From the NCBI RefSeq assembly GCF_001715975.1, contig NZ_MARB01000018.1, forward strand, positions 25,749 to 89,748: a DNA stretch of 64,000 bases, read 5' to 3'. Shown here piece after piece: positions 27,068 to 36,192 of the stretch. The notes below the pieces were generated by a model, which worked only from the letters and a program-made list of their open reading frames with translations, was not told where the DNA came from and made no database searches. Position numbers and translations under genes: made by a program. The DNA is from Candidatus Thiodiazotropha endolucinida. Lineage in GTDB: Bacteria > Pseudomonadota > Gammaproteobacteria > Chromatiales > Chromatiaceae. The stretch's first letter is position 1. Each line of letters begins with the position of its first letter.

Positions 27068-28366
27068 TTACATGAAGATATCATTGGTGATATTGGTAAA
27101 CCAGCTGTGGGCGTATGCGACTTCGCGCGCACGCATCTCCGGTGTTGCGTCGGTCGGCGTCAGACCACCGGATACCTTGGTGATCTTGGAGCCGTCCTCG
27201 GCCAGCTGATAGACAGCCGCAACGGAGATACCCCAATCCTTGCCAACGATGGAGTAGCAGGTGTTGACATAGGCCGGTGTGCCGGGCTCCTGACCGTTCA
27301 ACAGGGCTGCCACGCTTGCGGCGCAGACCTTCGCTTCGGAATTAGCGGCATAACCGGATTTCGGCATACCTTTGGCAATCGAGGCGTCACCGATCACATG
27401 GATGTCCTTGTGAATGGTGGATTCGAAGGTATGCAGGTTGATGGGGCACCAGCCGCTGTCGTTGGTCAGGCCGGCCGCAAAGGCGATCTTACCCGCCTTC
27501 TGGTTCGGGATGACGTTCAGAACATCGGCTTTTATCGTGTCATCGAAACCGGTAACGACAGATTTAGAGCCGGCGTCAACCTTGACCACGGCATTGTCGT
27601 TCGAGCCCTGGGCACTGCCGCGCCACTCGATCATGGAGTTGTCGGTCTCATAGCCGTAGAGTGCCTTCCAGCCCTGGGTGAAGAGCCCCATTTTGGAGAA
27701 CTTAGGCTTCGGATCGAGGATGATGATCTTCGACTTCGGCTTATGCTGCTTCAGATAGTGGGCTATCTGAGAAGCGCGTTCGTAGGGTCCCGGAGGACAA
27801 CGGAAGGGGTTGCCGGGAGGCGCGATAACGACAGTGCCGCCATCCTTCATGGCTTCCAGTTGCTTGCGCAGGGTAACGGTCTGGGAGCCGGCTTTCCAGG
27901 CGTGAGGAATCTCCTCAGCCACCTTGGCATCGTATCCATCGATGGTTTCCCACTTGAAGTCGATACCTGGAGCAACGATACAGCGATCGTAAGGAAAGCT
28001 CTTTCCGCCGGCTGTCTTGACGGTCTTGGCGCTGGCATCGATGGCGGTGACCACATCGTGGACAATGTTGACGCCGTGTTTGCCAAGTCCTTCATAGCCG
28101 AATTTGATGGTGTCGATACTACGGTCGCCGCCTAATACCTCGTTGGACAAGTAGCAGGTGTAGTAGTTTTTGTTGGCTTCGATCAGGGTGACTTCGATGG
28201 TTGGATCGGCCATACGCAGATATTTGGCGGCAGTGGCACCACCGGTACCGCCGCCGACAACAACCACTTTCTTGGAAGCGCCCAAGGCGATATAGGGGGT
28301 ACCCATCATGCCGATGGCTGTAGCCGCACCCGCGCCTTTAACAAATCCTCTTCGAGTAATCTTCAT
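27068..28366 (-). CDS. fccB: Flavocytochrome c sulfide dehydrogenase, flavoprotein subunit
   Basis: A 432-aa periplasmic flavoprotein exported by Tat ([11 protein letters not shown]). The FAD-binding [17 protein letters not shown] follows the signal. Cys71 in [10 protein letters not shown] is the site of covalent FAD attachment in this family, and CPPGPYERA and GYAANSEAK complete the signature. It oxidises sulfide and passes electrons to FccA. It is the downstream gene of the fccA-fccB pair, 15 bp after fccA. The ATG at 28366 is chosen for the Tat signal; an ATG at 28375 is possible. Confidence 0.95.
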   Translation of the reverse strand: MKITRRGFVKGAGAATAIGMMGTPYIALGASKKVVVVGGGTGGATAAKYLRMADPTIEVTLIEANKNYYTCYLSNEVLGGDRSIDTIKFGYEGLGKHGVNIVHDVVTAIDASAKTVKTAGGKSFPYDRCIVAPGIDFKWETIDGYDAKVAEEIPHAWKAGSQTVTLRKQLEAMKDGGTVVIAPPGNPFRCPPGPYERASQIAHYLKQHKPKSKIIILDPKPKFSKMGLFTQGWKALYGYETDNSMIEWRGSAQGSNDNAVVKVDAGSKSVVTGFDDTIKADVLNVIPNQKAGKIAFAAGLTNDSGWCPINLHTFESTIHKDIHVIGDASIAKGMPKSGYAANSEAKVCAASVAALLNGQEPGTPAYVNTCYSIVGKDWGISVAAVYQLAEDGSKITKVSGGLTPTDATPEMRAREVAYAHSWFTNITNDIFM

Positions 28367-28381
28367 ATCTCTCATTCCCCC

Positions 28382-28999
28382 TTATTGCGTGCCCTGGGCG
28401 TAGTAGTTGAAGAGCGCCTCGAAGCCGGCATCGCCCTCTTTCTTGATCATCTGATTGACCTTCTTCTTCATCTTCTTCGTCATCTCACGATCGCCCGCCT
28501 TGTAGTCGGCCATGGTGTATTGAAGATAAGGTATCAGCTGACCCATCAGAATACCGGAGTCATCCTCTGCCGATGTGCCGCCTTCGGCATGACACTTCTC
28601 GCAGTACTTATCGTGCAGCTTGGCGCCTTTCTTGGCCAGCTTCGGATCGGAATCCTGCTTGGCGGGGACAAAGGGCTGTTTAGCGAAGAATTCACCCATG
28701 GCCTTAATCTCATCATCGGAATAGCCCTTGGCGATACGTCCCATGATGGTGTTTTTAACCGAACCATCTTTGAAACCCAGCATCACTTCTTCGAAATAGA
28801 CGGCAGAGATACCGCCGATGCTCGGGGTTGCCGGGCCCGCGCTTGCGCCGTTGGTTCCATGGCAACCGGCACAGGTAACGGCCAGCATGTTGGCACTGGC
28901 GCCCGTCATCGTCTTGGGCTTGTCAGCAGCGAAGGCCACAGATGAAGCACTGATTGCCAGTGCGCCGATCAGGGCTCTCTTTAGTTTTGTGTACGCCAT
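28382..28999 (-). CDS. fccA: Flavocytochrome c sulfide dehydrogenase, di-haem cytochrome subunit
   Basis: A 205-aa periplasmic cytochrome: signal peptide ending VAFA, haem motifs CAGCH (43-47) and CEKCH (133-137). It accepts electrons from the FccB flavin. A strong GGAGG site precedes the ATG. Length and two-domain layout match FccA. Upstream on the same strand lie the ankyrin and NapC/NirT genes, with ~190 bp before fccA, so an independent promoter is possible. Confidence 0.93.
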   Translation of the reverse strand: MAYTKLKRALIGALAISASSVAFAADKPKTMTGASANMLAVTCAGCHGTNGASAGPATPSIGGISAVYFEEVMLGFKDGSVKNTIMGRIAKGYSDDEIKAMGEFFAKQPFVPAKQDSDPKLAKKGAKLHDKYCEKCHAEGGTSAEDDSGILMGQLIPYLQYTMADYKAGDREMTKKMKKKVNQMIKKEGDAGFEALFNYYAQGTQ

Positions 29000-29185
29000 G
29001 TTACCTCCTTTGGTATTAAAAACAGGCTTACATTATTTTAGATCAGGGTGCAAAGTGCGCCCTGTCGTATGAACCGGAGCAGCGATTGGAACTGTTCCTG
29101 TTGCAGTAGACTCAGATGGGTATCCTCCACGCCTCGAGAGAGGCAAATATTGGGAAATACTTCCCCCACCTGGGCAATGCCCTTT

Positions 29186-30118
29186 TTATTTTAGAAGGCC
29201 CGCAACCTCGACATGCTTTTTCTTTTTAGCGATGTCCAGGGCAGTATGGCCCTCATTGTCTTTATTCATTTTGTTTGCGCCGTGTTTAAGCAGCAGCTTA
29301 ACCATCGGCTCCGAACCTTTACGGGCGGCTTCCATCAGCGGTGTGATGCCGTCCGTATCCGCCAGATTGACATCGGCGCCGGCCTCGAGCAGCAAGCGTG
29401 TGGCCTCGAGCCTATCCTGTCCCACAGACCAGATCAGGGCGGTAGCGCCGTCACTGTCTTTGGCGTCGAGATTGGCATAGTGGTCGATAAGCACCGTAAC
29501 CGCACTGTTGTTGCCGCTGTCGGCAGCAAGTATCAATGCCGTGGAGCCATTCTTATCCCGGCTTTCAATCTCTGCGCCATGCTTCAGGAGCATGGCGGCG
29601 GTGTCGGCATGTCCTTTCTCCGCCGCCATCATCAACGCGTTGTGACCATGCTTGTCCGAGGCCTTGGGATCGGCGCCCTTGAACAGCAGCTGTTCGACCA
29701 TGTCCGTGATGCCGTAGCGCGATGCGATCATCAGCGAATCCCAGCCGGCGCGTGTGCGATCATGCAGATTGGCGCCCCGTTCCAGCAGCATGGCCGTCAG
29801 GGCGGGATGGCCGTTCTCGGCGGCGAATGTCAAAGCCGAACAGCCGGCTACAGTCCGCGCGTTCACATCCGCACCGCGGTTCAGCAGCACCACCACGCTC
29901 TCGAAATTGTCGTTCTCGACAGCCATCATCAGCGCGGTTTTACCGAATTTGTTTGCCGTGTCGACCGGGATTCCTCTGTCCAGCAGGGCGGATATGGTGT
30001 CGACATCACCGATGCTGGCGGCCAAGCGTAGATCTTTCTCGTCCTGTTTGTCGCCGCCATACAGGGGCGACATTAAAAGAAGCACTATGGTCGCAAGGAG
30101 CAGTCTGGTGTATTTCAT
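29186..30118 (-). CDS. Exported ankyrin-repeat protein
   Basis: A 310-aa protein with a signal peptide (LLLMSPLYG) and about eight to nine ankyrin repeats filling the rest (units such as DKHGHNALMMAAEKGHADTA, DSDGATALIWSVGQDRLEAT). It should be periplasmic and mediate protein contacts. AGGAA precedes the ATG at 30118. It sits between a NapC/NirT cytochrome and fccAB on the same strand, so it may scaffold or protect the sulfide-oxidising complex (inference). Confidence 0.88.
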   Translation of the reverse strand: MKYTRLLLATIVLLLMSPLYGGDKQDEKDLRLAASIGDVDTISALLDRGIPVDTANKFGKTALMMAVENDNFESVVVLLNRGADVNARTVAGCSALTFAAENGHPALTAMLLERGANLHDRTRAGWDSLMIASRYGITDMVEQLLFKGADPKASDKHGHNALMMAAEKGHADTAAMLLKHGAEIESRDKNGSTALILAADSGNNSAVTVLIDHYANLDAKDSDGATALIWSVGQDRLEATRLLLEAGADVNLADTDGITPLMEAARKGSEPMVKLLLKHGANKMNKDNEGHTALDIAKKKKHVEVAGLLK

Positions 30119-30197
30119 TGCTTTCCTGTCAAGAGACTTAACTTCATATTTCATTGAGCAAAGCCAGTGAATTATATCAAACCCGCTTCAAGAGCGG

Positions 30198-30764
30198 TTA
30201 GGACTCATCGTCCTCATCCGGTTCGTCCGGCTCCTCGTGCGCGACGCCTTTATGACAATCGATACAGGCCTTGCCCTCATCCATTGCCTTCGGGTGGCGT
30301 TTGCGGGCACTGCGATCCTGCTCACTCAGGTCCATATTGGCAAACTCATGGCAGGAGCGGCACTCACGGGAGTCGGAAGCGCGCATCTTCTCCCAGACCC
30401 TGGTCGCCATATCCCAGCGGAGGGCCTCATACTTTTCTTTGGTGTCGATGGTGCCCATGATCTCGTGATAGACATCCTTTGCGGCCATCACCTTTGCGAT
30501 CATCTTGGGGATGAAGGGCTTGGGTACATGGCAGTCCGCACAAGTGGCCTGCACGCCGGAAGCATTCTTGTAGTGAACAGTCTCCTTGAACTCTTCCAGG
30601 TTGATCTTCATGGAGTGACAGGAGGTACAGAAATCCATTTCATTGGTGAATGCGAGGCCCATACTGAACAGACCGGAAAAGATGATACCACCAACGAATA
30701 TTATGCCCGCCAGGATGATAGAGATTTTACCCGCGGACCTGTAGCCAGCATGCTGTCTGAACAT
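30198..30764 (-). CDS. NapC/NirT-family tetrahaem cytochrome c
   Basis: A 188-aa protein anchored by one N-terminal membrane helix (~15-38), with four haem motifs: CTSCH (46-50), CADCH (75-79), CRSCH (135-139) and CIDCH (167-171). Family members exchange electrons between the quinone pool and periplasmic partners. The acidic tail (DEPDEDDES) is unusual. It is the first gene of the row leading through the ankyrin protein to fccAB, so a sulfide-to-quinone electron route is plausible. Confidence 0.9.
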   Translation of the reverse strand: MFRQHAGYRSAGKISIILAGIIFVGGIIFSGLFSMGLAFTNEMDFCTSCHSMKINLEEFKETVHYKNASGVQATCADCHVPKPFIPKMIAKVMAAKDVYHEIMGTIDTKEKYEALRWDMATRVWEKMRASDSRECRSCHEFANMDLSEQDRSARKRHPKAMDEGKACIDCHKGVAHEEPDEPDEDDES

Positions 30765-30956
30765 ACTCCACCCTCGAAATTCTGCAAGGAAAACGTTCTG
30801 TATTCCTTGTGTCGTTTGTAGCTATCCCGTCTACTTCCTGTAAGACCGGGTTATTTTTCTTGACTGGGGGATGTTACGTCAAGTCGAATGTCAATGCAAA
30901 AAATACTCTGTAAACAACTGCATGTGAAATTATTAGTAGGAACTAATCTAGCTCAG

Positions 30957-31580
30957 TTAGAGCTGTTGGACCGGGCGTTCTTGCGGCAAATGCCGATAAG
31001 TCTGCCACTTATGATTGATCTCTCCCAGTGCCATGAGTTCCCCCCGGAGGCGGTTTCGGTAGCCGGAATTGTCGATGGCGGGAAAAAGCGTGGTCCTTAT
31101 CTCATGGGGCACGCCGCTGGCGGCCAACAGGCGGGCGGAGCGCCAGGCCGACTCTCCGGAATGGCGCGCGCCGGTCAGTGCGGGATAATCTTCCGCCAGG
31201 GCCTTGATATCCAACCCCACCCAATCGATCAGCGGCAGCAGCTGTTCGAAGCGTTCGGGATAGATACCCGCCGTATGGAGGCCGACCCGATAACCCATCG
31301 ATTTAATATCCCTGACGGCCTGTCCGATCGATCGCTGCAGCGTCGGTTCACCGCCGCTGAACACGACCCCATCCAGCAAACCGATGCGGACAGAGAGAAA
31401 TTCGAGAATCTCTTTCCAGGATGGCTGATTGTCGTTTCGTCGCGGCAGTAGCTCCGGGTTGTGACAATAGTGGCAACGCATAGGGCATCCCTGACAGAAA
31501 ACCACGGCCGCCAGATGCCCCGGAAAGTCGATGGTGGTCATGGGGGTCAACCCCCCCACCCGAAGCGCTTCGTCCGGCAT
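30957..31580 (-). CDS. nrdG: Anaerobic ribonucleotide reductase activase
   Basis: A 207-aa radical SAM enzyme with CX3CX2C in CPMRCHYCHNP and the GGEPTLQ motif. It generates the glycyl radical on NrdD. The ATG at 31580 lies 2 bp after the stop of the glycyl-radical peptide gene; frames extending upstream overlap that gene and are unlikely. The third gene of the class III RNR operon. Confidence 0.92.
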   Translation of the reverse strand: MPDEALRVGGLTPMTTIDFPGHLAAVVFCQGCPMRCHYCHNPELLPRRNDNQPSWKEILEFLSVRIGLLDGVVFSGGEPTLQRSIGQAVRDIKSMGYRVGLHTAGIYPERFEQLLPLIDWVGLDIKALAEDYPALTGARHSGESAWRSARLLAASGVPHEIRTTLFPAIDNSGYRNRLRGELMALGEINHKWQTYRHLPQERPVQQL

Positions 31581-31582
31581 GA

Positions 31583-31774
31583 TCAGCTGTCGATGTCTAC
31601 CGATTCTTCGTCCAGGGGGAAATGGGGCTGGGCCTGGACGAAGTAGCGGCGCTCCGCCTGCTCCGACTGTTTGCCGGGATTGAATGCGGAGATGGGGCGG
31701 TGGTAGCCCATCACCCGTGTCCAGATCTCGCAACGGGTGCGTTCCTCGTCTTTCAGTTCAATGGTGTGATGCAT
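31583..31774 (-). CDS. Separately encoded glycyl-radical domain of class III RNR
   Basis: A 63-aa polypeptide containing CEIWTRVMGYHRPISAFNPG followed by KQSEQAERRYF. This is the C-terminal glycyl-radical segment normally fused to NrdD; the Gly of RVMGY is the radical site. The preceding nrdD frame ends before any such motif. The start overlaps the nrdD stop by 17 bp and has a perfect AGGAG site inside the end of nrdD, so it is a genuine split gene rather than a sequencing error. Together with NrdD it should rebuild the active enzyme. Confidence 0.85.
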   Translation of the reverse strand: MHHTIELKDEERTRCEIWTRVMGYHRPISAFNPGKQSEQAERRYFVQAQPHFPLDEESVDIDS

Positions 31775-33803
31775 GGTTGATCTCCTGTTGTTTGCGCAGT
31801 ATGAGTTCGTGATCGCATTTGGGACAGAATTCGTGCTCTCCGTTCAGGTAGCCGTGTCGCGGGCAGATGGAGAACGTCGGGGTGATGGTCAAGTAAGGTA
31901 TGCGGAAACGCTGCAGGGCGCGTCTGACCAGTTTCGCACACGCCTCGTCGCTGCTGATCCGCTCATTCATATAGAGGTGCAGCACGGTGCCGCCGGTATA
32001 TTTTTGCTGCAGCGGTTCTTGATGTTGCAAAGCAGCAAAGGGATCGTCGGTATAGCCCACCGGGAGCTGGGACGAGTTGGTGTAGTAGGGTTTCTCTGCA
32101 CTCCCCGCCTGCAGAATGGCCGGATAGCGTTTTCTGTCCTCCTTGGCGAAGCGGTAGGTGGTTCCCTCTGCCGGTGTCGCCTCCAGATTGTAGAGATTGC
32201 CCGTCTCCTCCTGAAACGCCACCATGGTTTGCCGTATATGGTCGAGGAAGCGGTGCGCGAACTTTATGCCTTCGGCCGTGGTGATGTTCTCCCGGTCGCC
32301 GGTGAAATTGCGGATCATCTCGTTGATGCCGTTGACGCCGAGGGTGGAGAAGTGATTCCTCAAGGTGCCCAGATAGCGTTTTGTATAGGGAAAGAGACCG
32401 GCGTCCATATGGCGCTGTATCACCTTGCGCTTGATCTCGAGACTGTTGCGGGCCAGTTTCAGGAGTTCATCCACTCTTGCCATCAGGGCAGCCTCATCGC
32501 CGGCGTAGAGATAGCCCAGGCGCGCACAGTTAAGGGTTACCACACCCAATGAACCGGTCTGTTCCGCCGAGCCGAAGAGCCCGTTGCCCCGCTTCAACAA
32601 TTCCCGCAAATCGAGTTGCAGGCGACAGCACATGGAACGCACCATGTTCGGACTCAATTCGGAATTCAGGAAGTTCTGGAAATAGGGCAGACCGTATTTT
32701 GCCGTCATCCTGAACAGCCGCCTGGCGTTTTCACTCTCCCAAGGGAAGTCGGGTGTGATGTTGTAGGTGGGTATGGGAAAGGTGAAGACCCGGCCTTTCG
32801 CATCCCCGGCAGTCATTACCTCGATATAGGCGCGATTGATCAGGTCCATCTCATGCTGCAGGTCGCCGTAGCAGAAGGGCATCTCCTGGCCGCCGATGAT
32901 GGGCACCTGGTGGCGCAGGTCTTCGGGACAGACCCAGTCGAATGTCAGATTGGTAAACGGGGTCTGGGTACCCCAACGTGAGGGAACATTGAGGTTGTAG
33001 ATCAACTCCTGTATGGCCTGATAGACCTGCTCATAGCTGAGGTTGTCTTTGCGCACGAAGGGCGCCATGTAGGTGTCGAATGAGCTGAAGGCCTGTGCGC
33101 CGGCCCATTCATTCTGCAGAGTACCGAGAAAGTTGACGATCTGGCCGACGGCGCTGCTCATGTGCTTTGGAGGCGCTGACTCCACCTTGCCGGGCACCCC
33201 GTTCAAGCCTTCATGCAGCAGGGTGTGCAGAGACCAGCCTGCGCAATAACCGGCGAGCATGTCGAGGTCGTGGATATGTATATCAGCCGTGCGGTGGGCT
33301 TCACCGATCTCAGGCGGATAGACATGATTGAGCCAGTAGTTGGCGATCATCTTGCCGGAGGCGTTGAGTATCAATCCACCCAGGGAGTAGCCTTGGTTCG
33401 CGTTCGCGGAGACCCGCCAGTCGGTGCGCTGCAGATATTCGCTGACCGAGGCGCTGACATCCAGCAGGGTACGGCGGTCTTCCCTCAGTTTTTTGTGTTG
33501 TTCGCGATAGACGATATAGGCACGGGCTGTCTTCAGGTGGTTGGCGCTTATCAGTACCTGTTCGACGATATCCTGGATACGTTCGATGCTAGGGATCATT
33601 TCGCGGTAGCCTGTATGGCTCAGCACCTTGATGACATGGGCGGTCAGTAAACCGGCTTCGTCACCACCGAATTCGCCGCTGGCTTCACCCGCCTTGAGGA
33701 TGGCGTTTTGTATCTTGTCGCTATTGAATTCGACCTCAGCGCCATCGCGCTTGGTGACCTTGGCGGGCAGCCAGGATTCTCTCTTCAAGGCGTGGGCATG
33801 CAT
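31758..33803 (-). CDS. nrdD: Class III ribonucleoside-triphosphate reductase, large part
   Basis: A 681-aa protein: N-terminal ATP-cone (VTKRDGAEVEFNSDKIQ), the long RNR barrel (NLNVPSRWGTQTPFTN segment), and a C-terminal zinc site C647/H650/C660/C663 in ICPRHG and CPKCD. It lacks the glycyl-radical loop, which is encoded by the next gene. It reduces NTPs anaerobically. The ATG at 33803 has GGAGG upstream. NrdR-box-like and FNR-like sites lie upstream. Confidence 0.93.
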   Translation of the reverse strand: MHAHALKRESWLPAKVTKRDGAEVEFNSDKIQNAILKAGEASGEFGGDEAGLLTAHVIKVLSHTGYREMIPSIERIQDIVEQVLISANHLKTARAYIVYREQHKKLREDRRTLLDVSASVSEYLQRTDWRVSANANQGYSLGGLILNASGKMIANYWLNHVYPPEIGEAHRTADIHIHDLDMLAGYCAGWSLHTLLHEGLNGVPGKVESAPPKHMSSAVGQIVNFLGTLQNEWAGAQAFSSFDTYMAPFVRKDNLSYEQVYQAIQELIYNLNVPSRWGTQTPFTNLTFDWVCPEDLRHQVPIIGGQEMPFCYGDLQHEMDLINRAYIEVMTAGDAKGRVFTFPIPTYNITPDFPWESENARRLFRMTAKYGLPYFQNFLNSELSPNMVRSMCCRLQLDLRELLKRGNGLFGSAEQTGSLGVVTLNCARLGYLYAGDEAALMARVDELLKLARNSLEIKRKVIQRHMDAGLFPYTKRYLGTLRNHFSTLGVNGINEMIRNFTGDRENITTAEGIKFAHRFLDHIRQTMVAFQEETGNLYNLEATPAEGTTYRFAKEDRKRYPAILQAGSAEKPYYTNSSQLPVGYTDDPFAALQHQEPLQQKYTGGTVLHLYMNERISSDEACAKLVRRALQRFRIPYLTITPTFSICPRHGYLNGEHEFCPKCDHELILRKQQEINHASHH

Positions 33804-33836
33804 GATCTGTGATCCTCCAGGTGATTTATTTTTAAA

Positions 33837-33883
33837 GCACTATATGTAGCGGTGTATATGAAGTAAAACACTATATATTGTGT
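33837..33883 (-). promoter_or_regulatory. Tandem NrdR boxes upstream of nrdD
   Basis: GCACTATATGTAGCGG (33837-33852) is a partial match and ACACTATATATTGTGT (33868-33883) a near-perfect match to the NrdR consensus; starts are 31 bp apart. The pair lies just upstream of the nrdD start, as expected for repression. Confidence 0.8.
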
Positions 33884-33898
33884 TTTCAAGGTAAATAC

Positions 33899-33912
33899 TT
33901 GACACAGGTCAA
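33899..33912 (-). promoter_or_regulatory. FNR/Anr-like site upstream of nrdD
   Basis: TTGACACAGGTCAA is a perfect dyad (TTGAC-N4-GTCAA) close to the FNR consensus TTGAT-N4-ATCAA. It lies beyond the NrdR boxes, in a suitable place for anaerobic activation. Confidence 0.5.
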
Positions 33913-34082
33913 TTGCCTGTAAAATCTTGATCAGATTAGAGCCGTTTTAAGATTCAGGGGGTTAGAATGGGGTGTTGATAAATTACCCTAAGTTCTGTTC
34001 AAAGTGGGGGAACCCGGCAGGCGGTGACATGACTTGGCAGCCATCCAATCAGCTGGGTCGATTGGATTGGAGTTAGCAGTCC

Positions 34083-34721
34083 CTAGCAACCGTCGCAGAC
34101 AAAGGGATTGCTGCGTCGCTCTTCGCCGAAGGTGGATTCCGGGCCGTGCCCGGGGATGAATCTCACTGCGTCACCCAGCGGCCAGAGGCGATTACGGATC
34201 GAGTGGATGAGGGTGGCGTAGTCTCCGCGGGGAAAATCGGTACGACCGATGGAACCATTGAAAAGCACGTCCCCGACCTGGGCTGTTTGCGAGGCGCGAT
34301 GAAAGAAGACCACATGTCCCGGTGTGTGGCCAGGGCAGTGATGGACCTCCAGATGCTCATCCCCGACGGTGATTTCATCTCCCTGGTCCAGCCATTGGTC
34401 GGGTTGACAGGCTGCACCGCCGCCAAATCCGAACATGGCGGCTTGTTGCTGCATATTATCCAGCAGGAAGGCATCTTCATGATGCGGCCCGATTATCGGC
34501 AGATTCAGTATCCCGGCCAGTTCGCCGGCGCCGCCGGCATGGTCGAGATGACCGTGGGTGAGCAGAATGCGCTCTGGCACAAGCTCAAGTGCGTTGAGCT
34601 GATCCACGATCAGCCGGGTATCGCCACCCGGATCGATGATGGCTGCCTTGCGGGTCTTATCACACCAGAACAGGGTGCAGTTCTGTTGGAAAGGGGTGAC
34701 GGGAATGATTTTATAGTGCAT
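34083..34721 (-). CDS. MBL-fold metallohydrolase (glyoxalase II-like, YcbL type)
   Basis: A 212-aa cytosolic beta-lactamase-fold hydrolase with the metal motif THGHLDH (55-61) and further ligands in HCPGHTPGH and PGHGPES. The size fits short YcbL-type thioesterases. Its ATG overlaps the stop of the thioredoxin-like gene (TGATG), so the two are coupled. Substrate not known; a glutathione or other thioester is likely. Confidence 0.88.
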   Translation of the reverse strand: MHYKIIPVTPFQQNCTLFWCDKTRKAAIIDPGGDTRLIVDQLNALELVPERILLTHGHLDHAGGAGELAGILNLPIIGPHHEDAFLLDNMQQQAAMFGFGGGAACQPDQWLDQGDEITVGDEHLEVHHCPGHTPGHVVFFHRASQTAQVGDVLFNGSIGRTDFPRGDYATLIHSIRNRLWPLGDAVRFIPGHGPESTFGEERRSNPFVCDGC

Positions 34722-35092
34722 CAGGCGAGCTTCTTCAGCATGGTCTCCATTTGTGATTCCGTTTTCGCACCCAGAGCGACCTGCGTGACCACATTGTCTT
34801 TCATCAATACCAGTGTTGGCGTGGCCCTGATATTGAAGGTCCTGCTCGTCTCGGGATCCTCACGGACATCGACTTTGACGATACCCTCGTATTGCCCCGC
34901 CAAACGATCGACGATCGGTGTCATGGCACGACAGGGCGAGCAGTTTTGACTGTAGAAATAGAGCATCCGGTTGCCGTTCAGTTTGCTATCGATCTTTCTG
35001 CCAACCAGGCGTTTTGCCGACAGATAGCTGAGCATCGGCACAAGTATGAGAAAACTTGCAACCAACAGTAACACGATCATTATCCAGGACAT
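34721..35092 (-). CDS. Membrane-anchored thioredoxin-like protein
   Basis: A 123-aa protein with an N-terminal membrane helix (residues 3-25) and one thioredoxin domain: active site CSPC (51-54) and cis-Pro in RATPTLV. The CSPC dipeptide differs from the classic CGPC, and orientation of the domain across the membrane is not certain. Translationally coupled to the MBL hydrolase. Confidence 0.85.
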   Translation of the reverse strand: MSWIMIVLLLVASFLILVPMLSYLSAKRLVGRKIDSKLNGNRMLYFYSQNCSPCRAMTPIVDRLAGQYEGIVKVDVREDPETSRTFNIRATPTLVLMKDNVVTQVALGAKTESQMETMLKKLA

Positions 35093-35262
35093 AGTGAGTG
35101 TTTACCCCGTCTCTGCTAATACCGATTCCCAGATGTTTTTTCAGGAACTGTTAACAGTTCCTGAGTCGGCCGGATACAATGACAGCCTACTTTCAGTGCA
35201 ATAACGAGTCAAAGCTTGTCAGATTGCTGTTTTCTGGCCACACGACTTATATCCTACTAAAC

Positions 35263-35937
35263 ATGGGGCTGCGGATGGATCAGATGACAATTATTTTCGC
35301 CGTCGGAGGATTATTGATCCTCACCCTGATACTGGCAAGTATTGCCCACCGGTATCATGCTTTCGTGGAGGAGCGGCGGCAGCATGTGCAACGCATCCTG
35401 AAACGTGTGGAAGAGATCGATGGAATTATTCAGCGCATGGTTGGCCTGCCCATACCGGTTGAACTGGAACGACTTTTACGACGGGACATAGTTGCCCGTT
35501 TGCAAGCAGTGAAAGGGATCCATGCCGGATTTAAGGGTATCAACGGAATGATAGCCCAGGCTCGGCAGGCCGTAGAGCAGGCCGCGGTGAGTGCTGTAAC
35601 AGGCGATTTGAGCGAACAGAAAGTAGAGCGCTTTTCACGCCTGACAGGTGAAATCGAGTGGCTGCTGAAGGAGGACAGGTTACTGGTGGGGATAAACGAT
35701 CAGGAGCGGGAGCAGCTGCTGGAGATGATCGACACCCGACGGATGGAAACCCTTTATGGCTACCATATGCGTGAAGCCAACCGCAAACTGAAAGGCAACC
35801 AGCTCCACCAGGCCCAGTGGCACTGTGAGCAGGTGAAATCGATGCTGTCGAGCCATGGCTTGGAGAATGAACAGATCGAGGGCTGGTATAAGGAGGCCGA
35901 TCAGCTGCACCAGCAGGTTGCCCGACGCCTTTCGTGA
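35263..35937 (+). CDS. Membrane-anchored coiled-coil protein of unknown function
   Basis: About 224 aa: one N-terminal membrane helix (IIFAVGGLLILTLILASIA) then a long charged helical/coiled-coil region to the end. No enzymatic motif seen. The frame is open back to 35179, but ATGs at 35263 or 35275 just before the membrane helix are the likely starts. It converges with yacG. I do not recognise a family. Confidence 0.65.
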   Translation: MGLRMDQMTIIFAVGGLLILTLILASIAHRYHAFVEERRQHVQRILKRVEEIDGIIQRMVGLPIPVELERLLRRDIVARLQAVKGIHAGFKGINGMIAQARQAVEQAAVSAVTGDLSEQKVERFSRLTGEIEWLLKEDRLLVGINDQEREQLLEMIDTRRMETLYGYHMREANRKLKGNQLHQAQWHCEQVKSMLSSHGLENEQIEGWYKEADQLHQQVARRLS

Positions 35938-35976
35938 GCCTGGCCGACTGTTCGATTGTCAGGTGGGATGCTGTGG

Positions 35977-36168
35977 TTAATTGCCGTTCTCACCCTCCGG
36001 ATGGTCACCCAGGGGTTCCGAAATGCGGTGATTCTCATCCAGCCAGTCTCCCAGGTCGATGAGTCGACAGCGTTCACTGCAGAATGGTCGCCAGGCGGAG
36101 TCCGATGACCAGGCGACGGCTTTACCGCATGTGGGACATGGTACGGTTCTCTGATCTTCTTTACCCAT
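35977..36168 (-). CDS. yacG: DNA gyrase inhibitor YacG
   Basis: A 63-aa zinc protein with C11, C14, C30 and C34 (CPTCGK...[14 protein letters not shown]), the YacG signature. In E. coli it binds GyrB and blocks gyrase. It follows zapD on the same strand, as in many gammaproteobacteria; coaE is not adjacent here. Confidence 0.95.
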   Translation of the reverse strand: MGKEDQRTVPCPTCGKAVAWSSDSAWRPFCSERCRLIDLGDWLDENHRISEPLGDHPEGENGN

Positions 36169-36175
36169 GGGCTTG

Positions 36176-36192
36176 GTGTCAACAGGCCTTAA
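36176..36192 (+). repeat. Solo MITE-end copy between zapD and yacG
   Basis: GTGTCAACAGGCCTTAA differs from the 7406-7638 MITE right end at two positions. It overlaps the zapD stop codon (36189-36191). Confidence 0.5.

Noticed and set aside
30840-30890. Possible FNR site TTGAC...GTCAA upstream of the NirT gene
   Set aside because: The half-sites are separated by 13 bases rather than 4, so the geometry is wrong.
34043-34067. Hairpin ATCCAATC/GATTGGAT downstream of the MBL hydrolase gene
   Set aside because: Dyad is real but lacks a T-run on the relevant strand, so it was not called a terminator.
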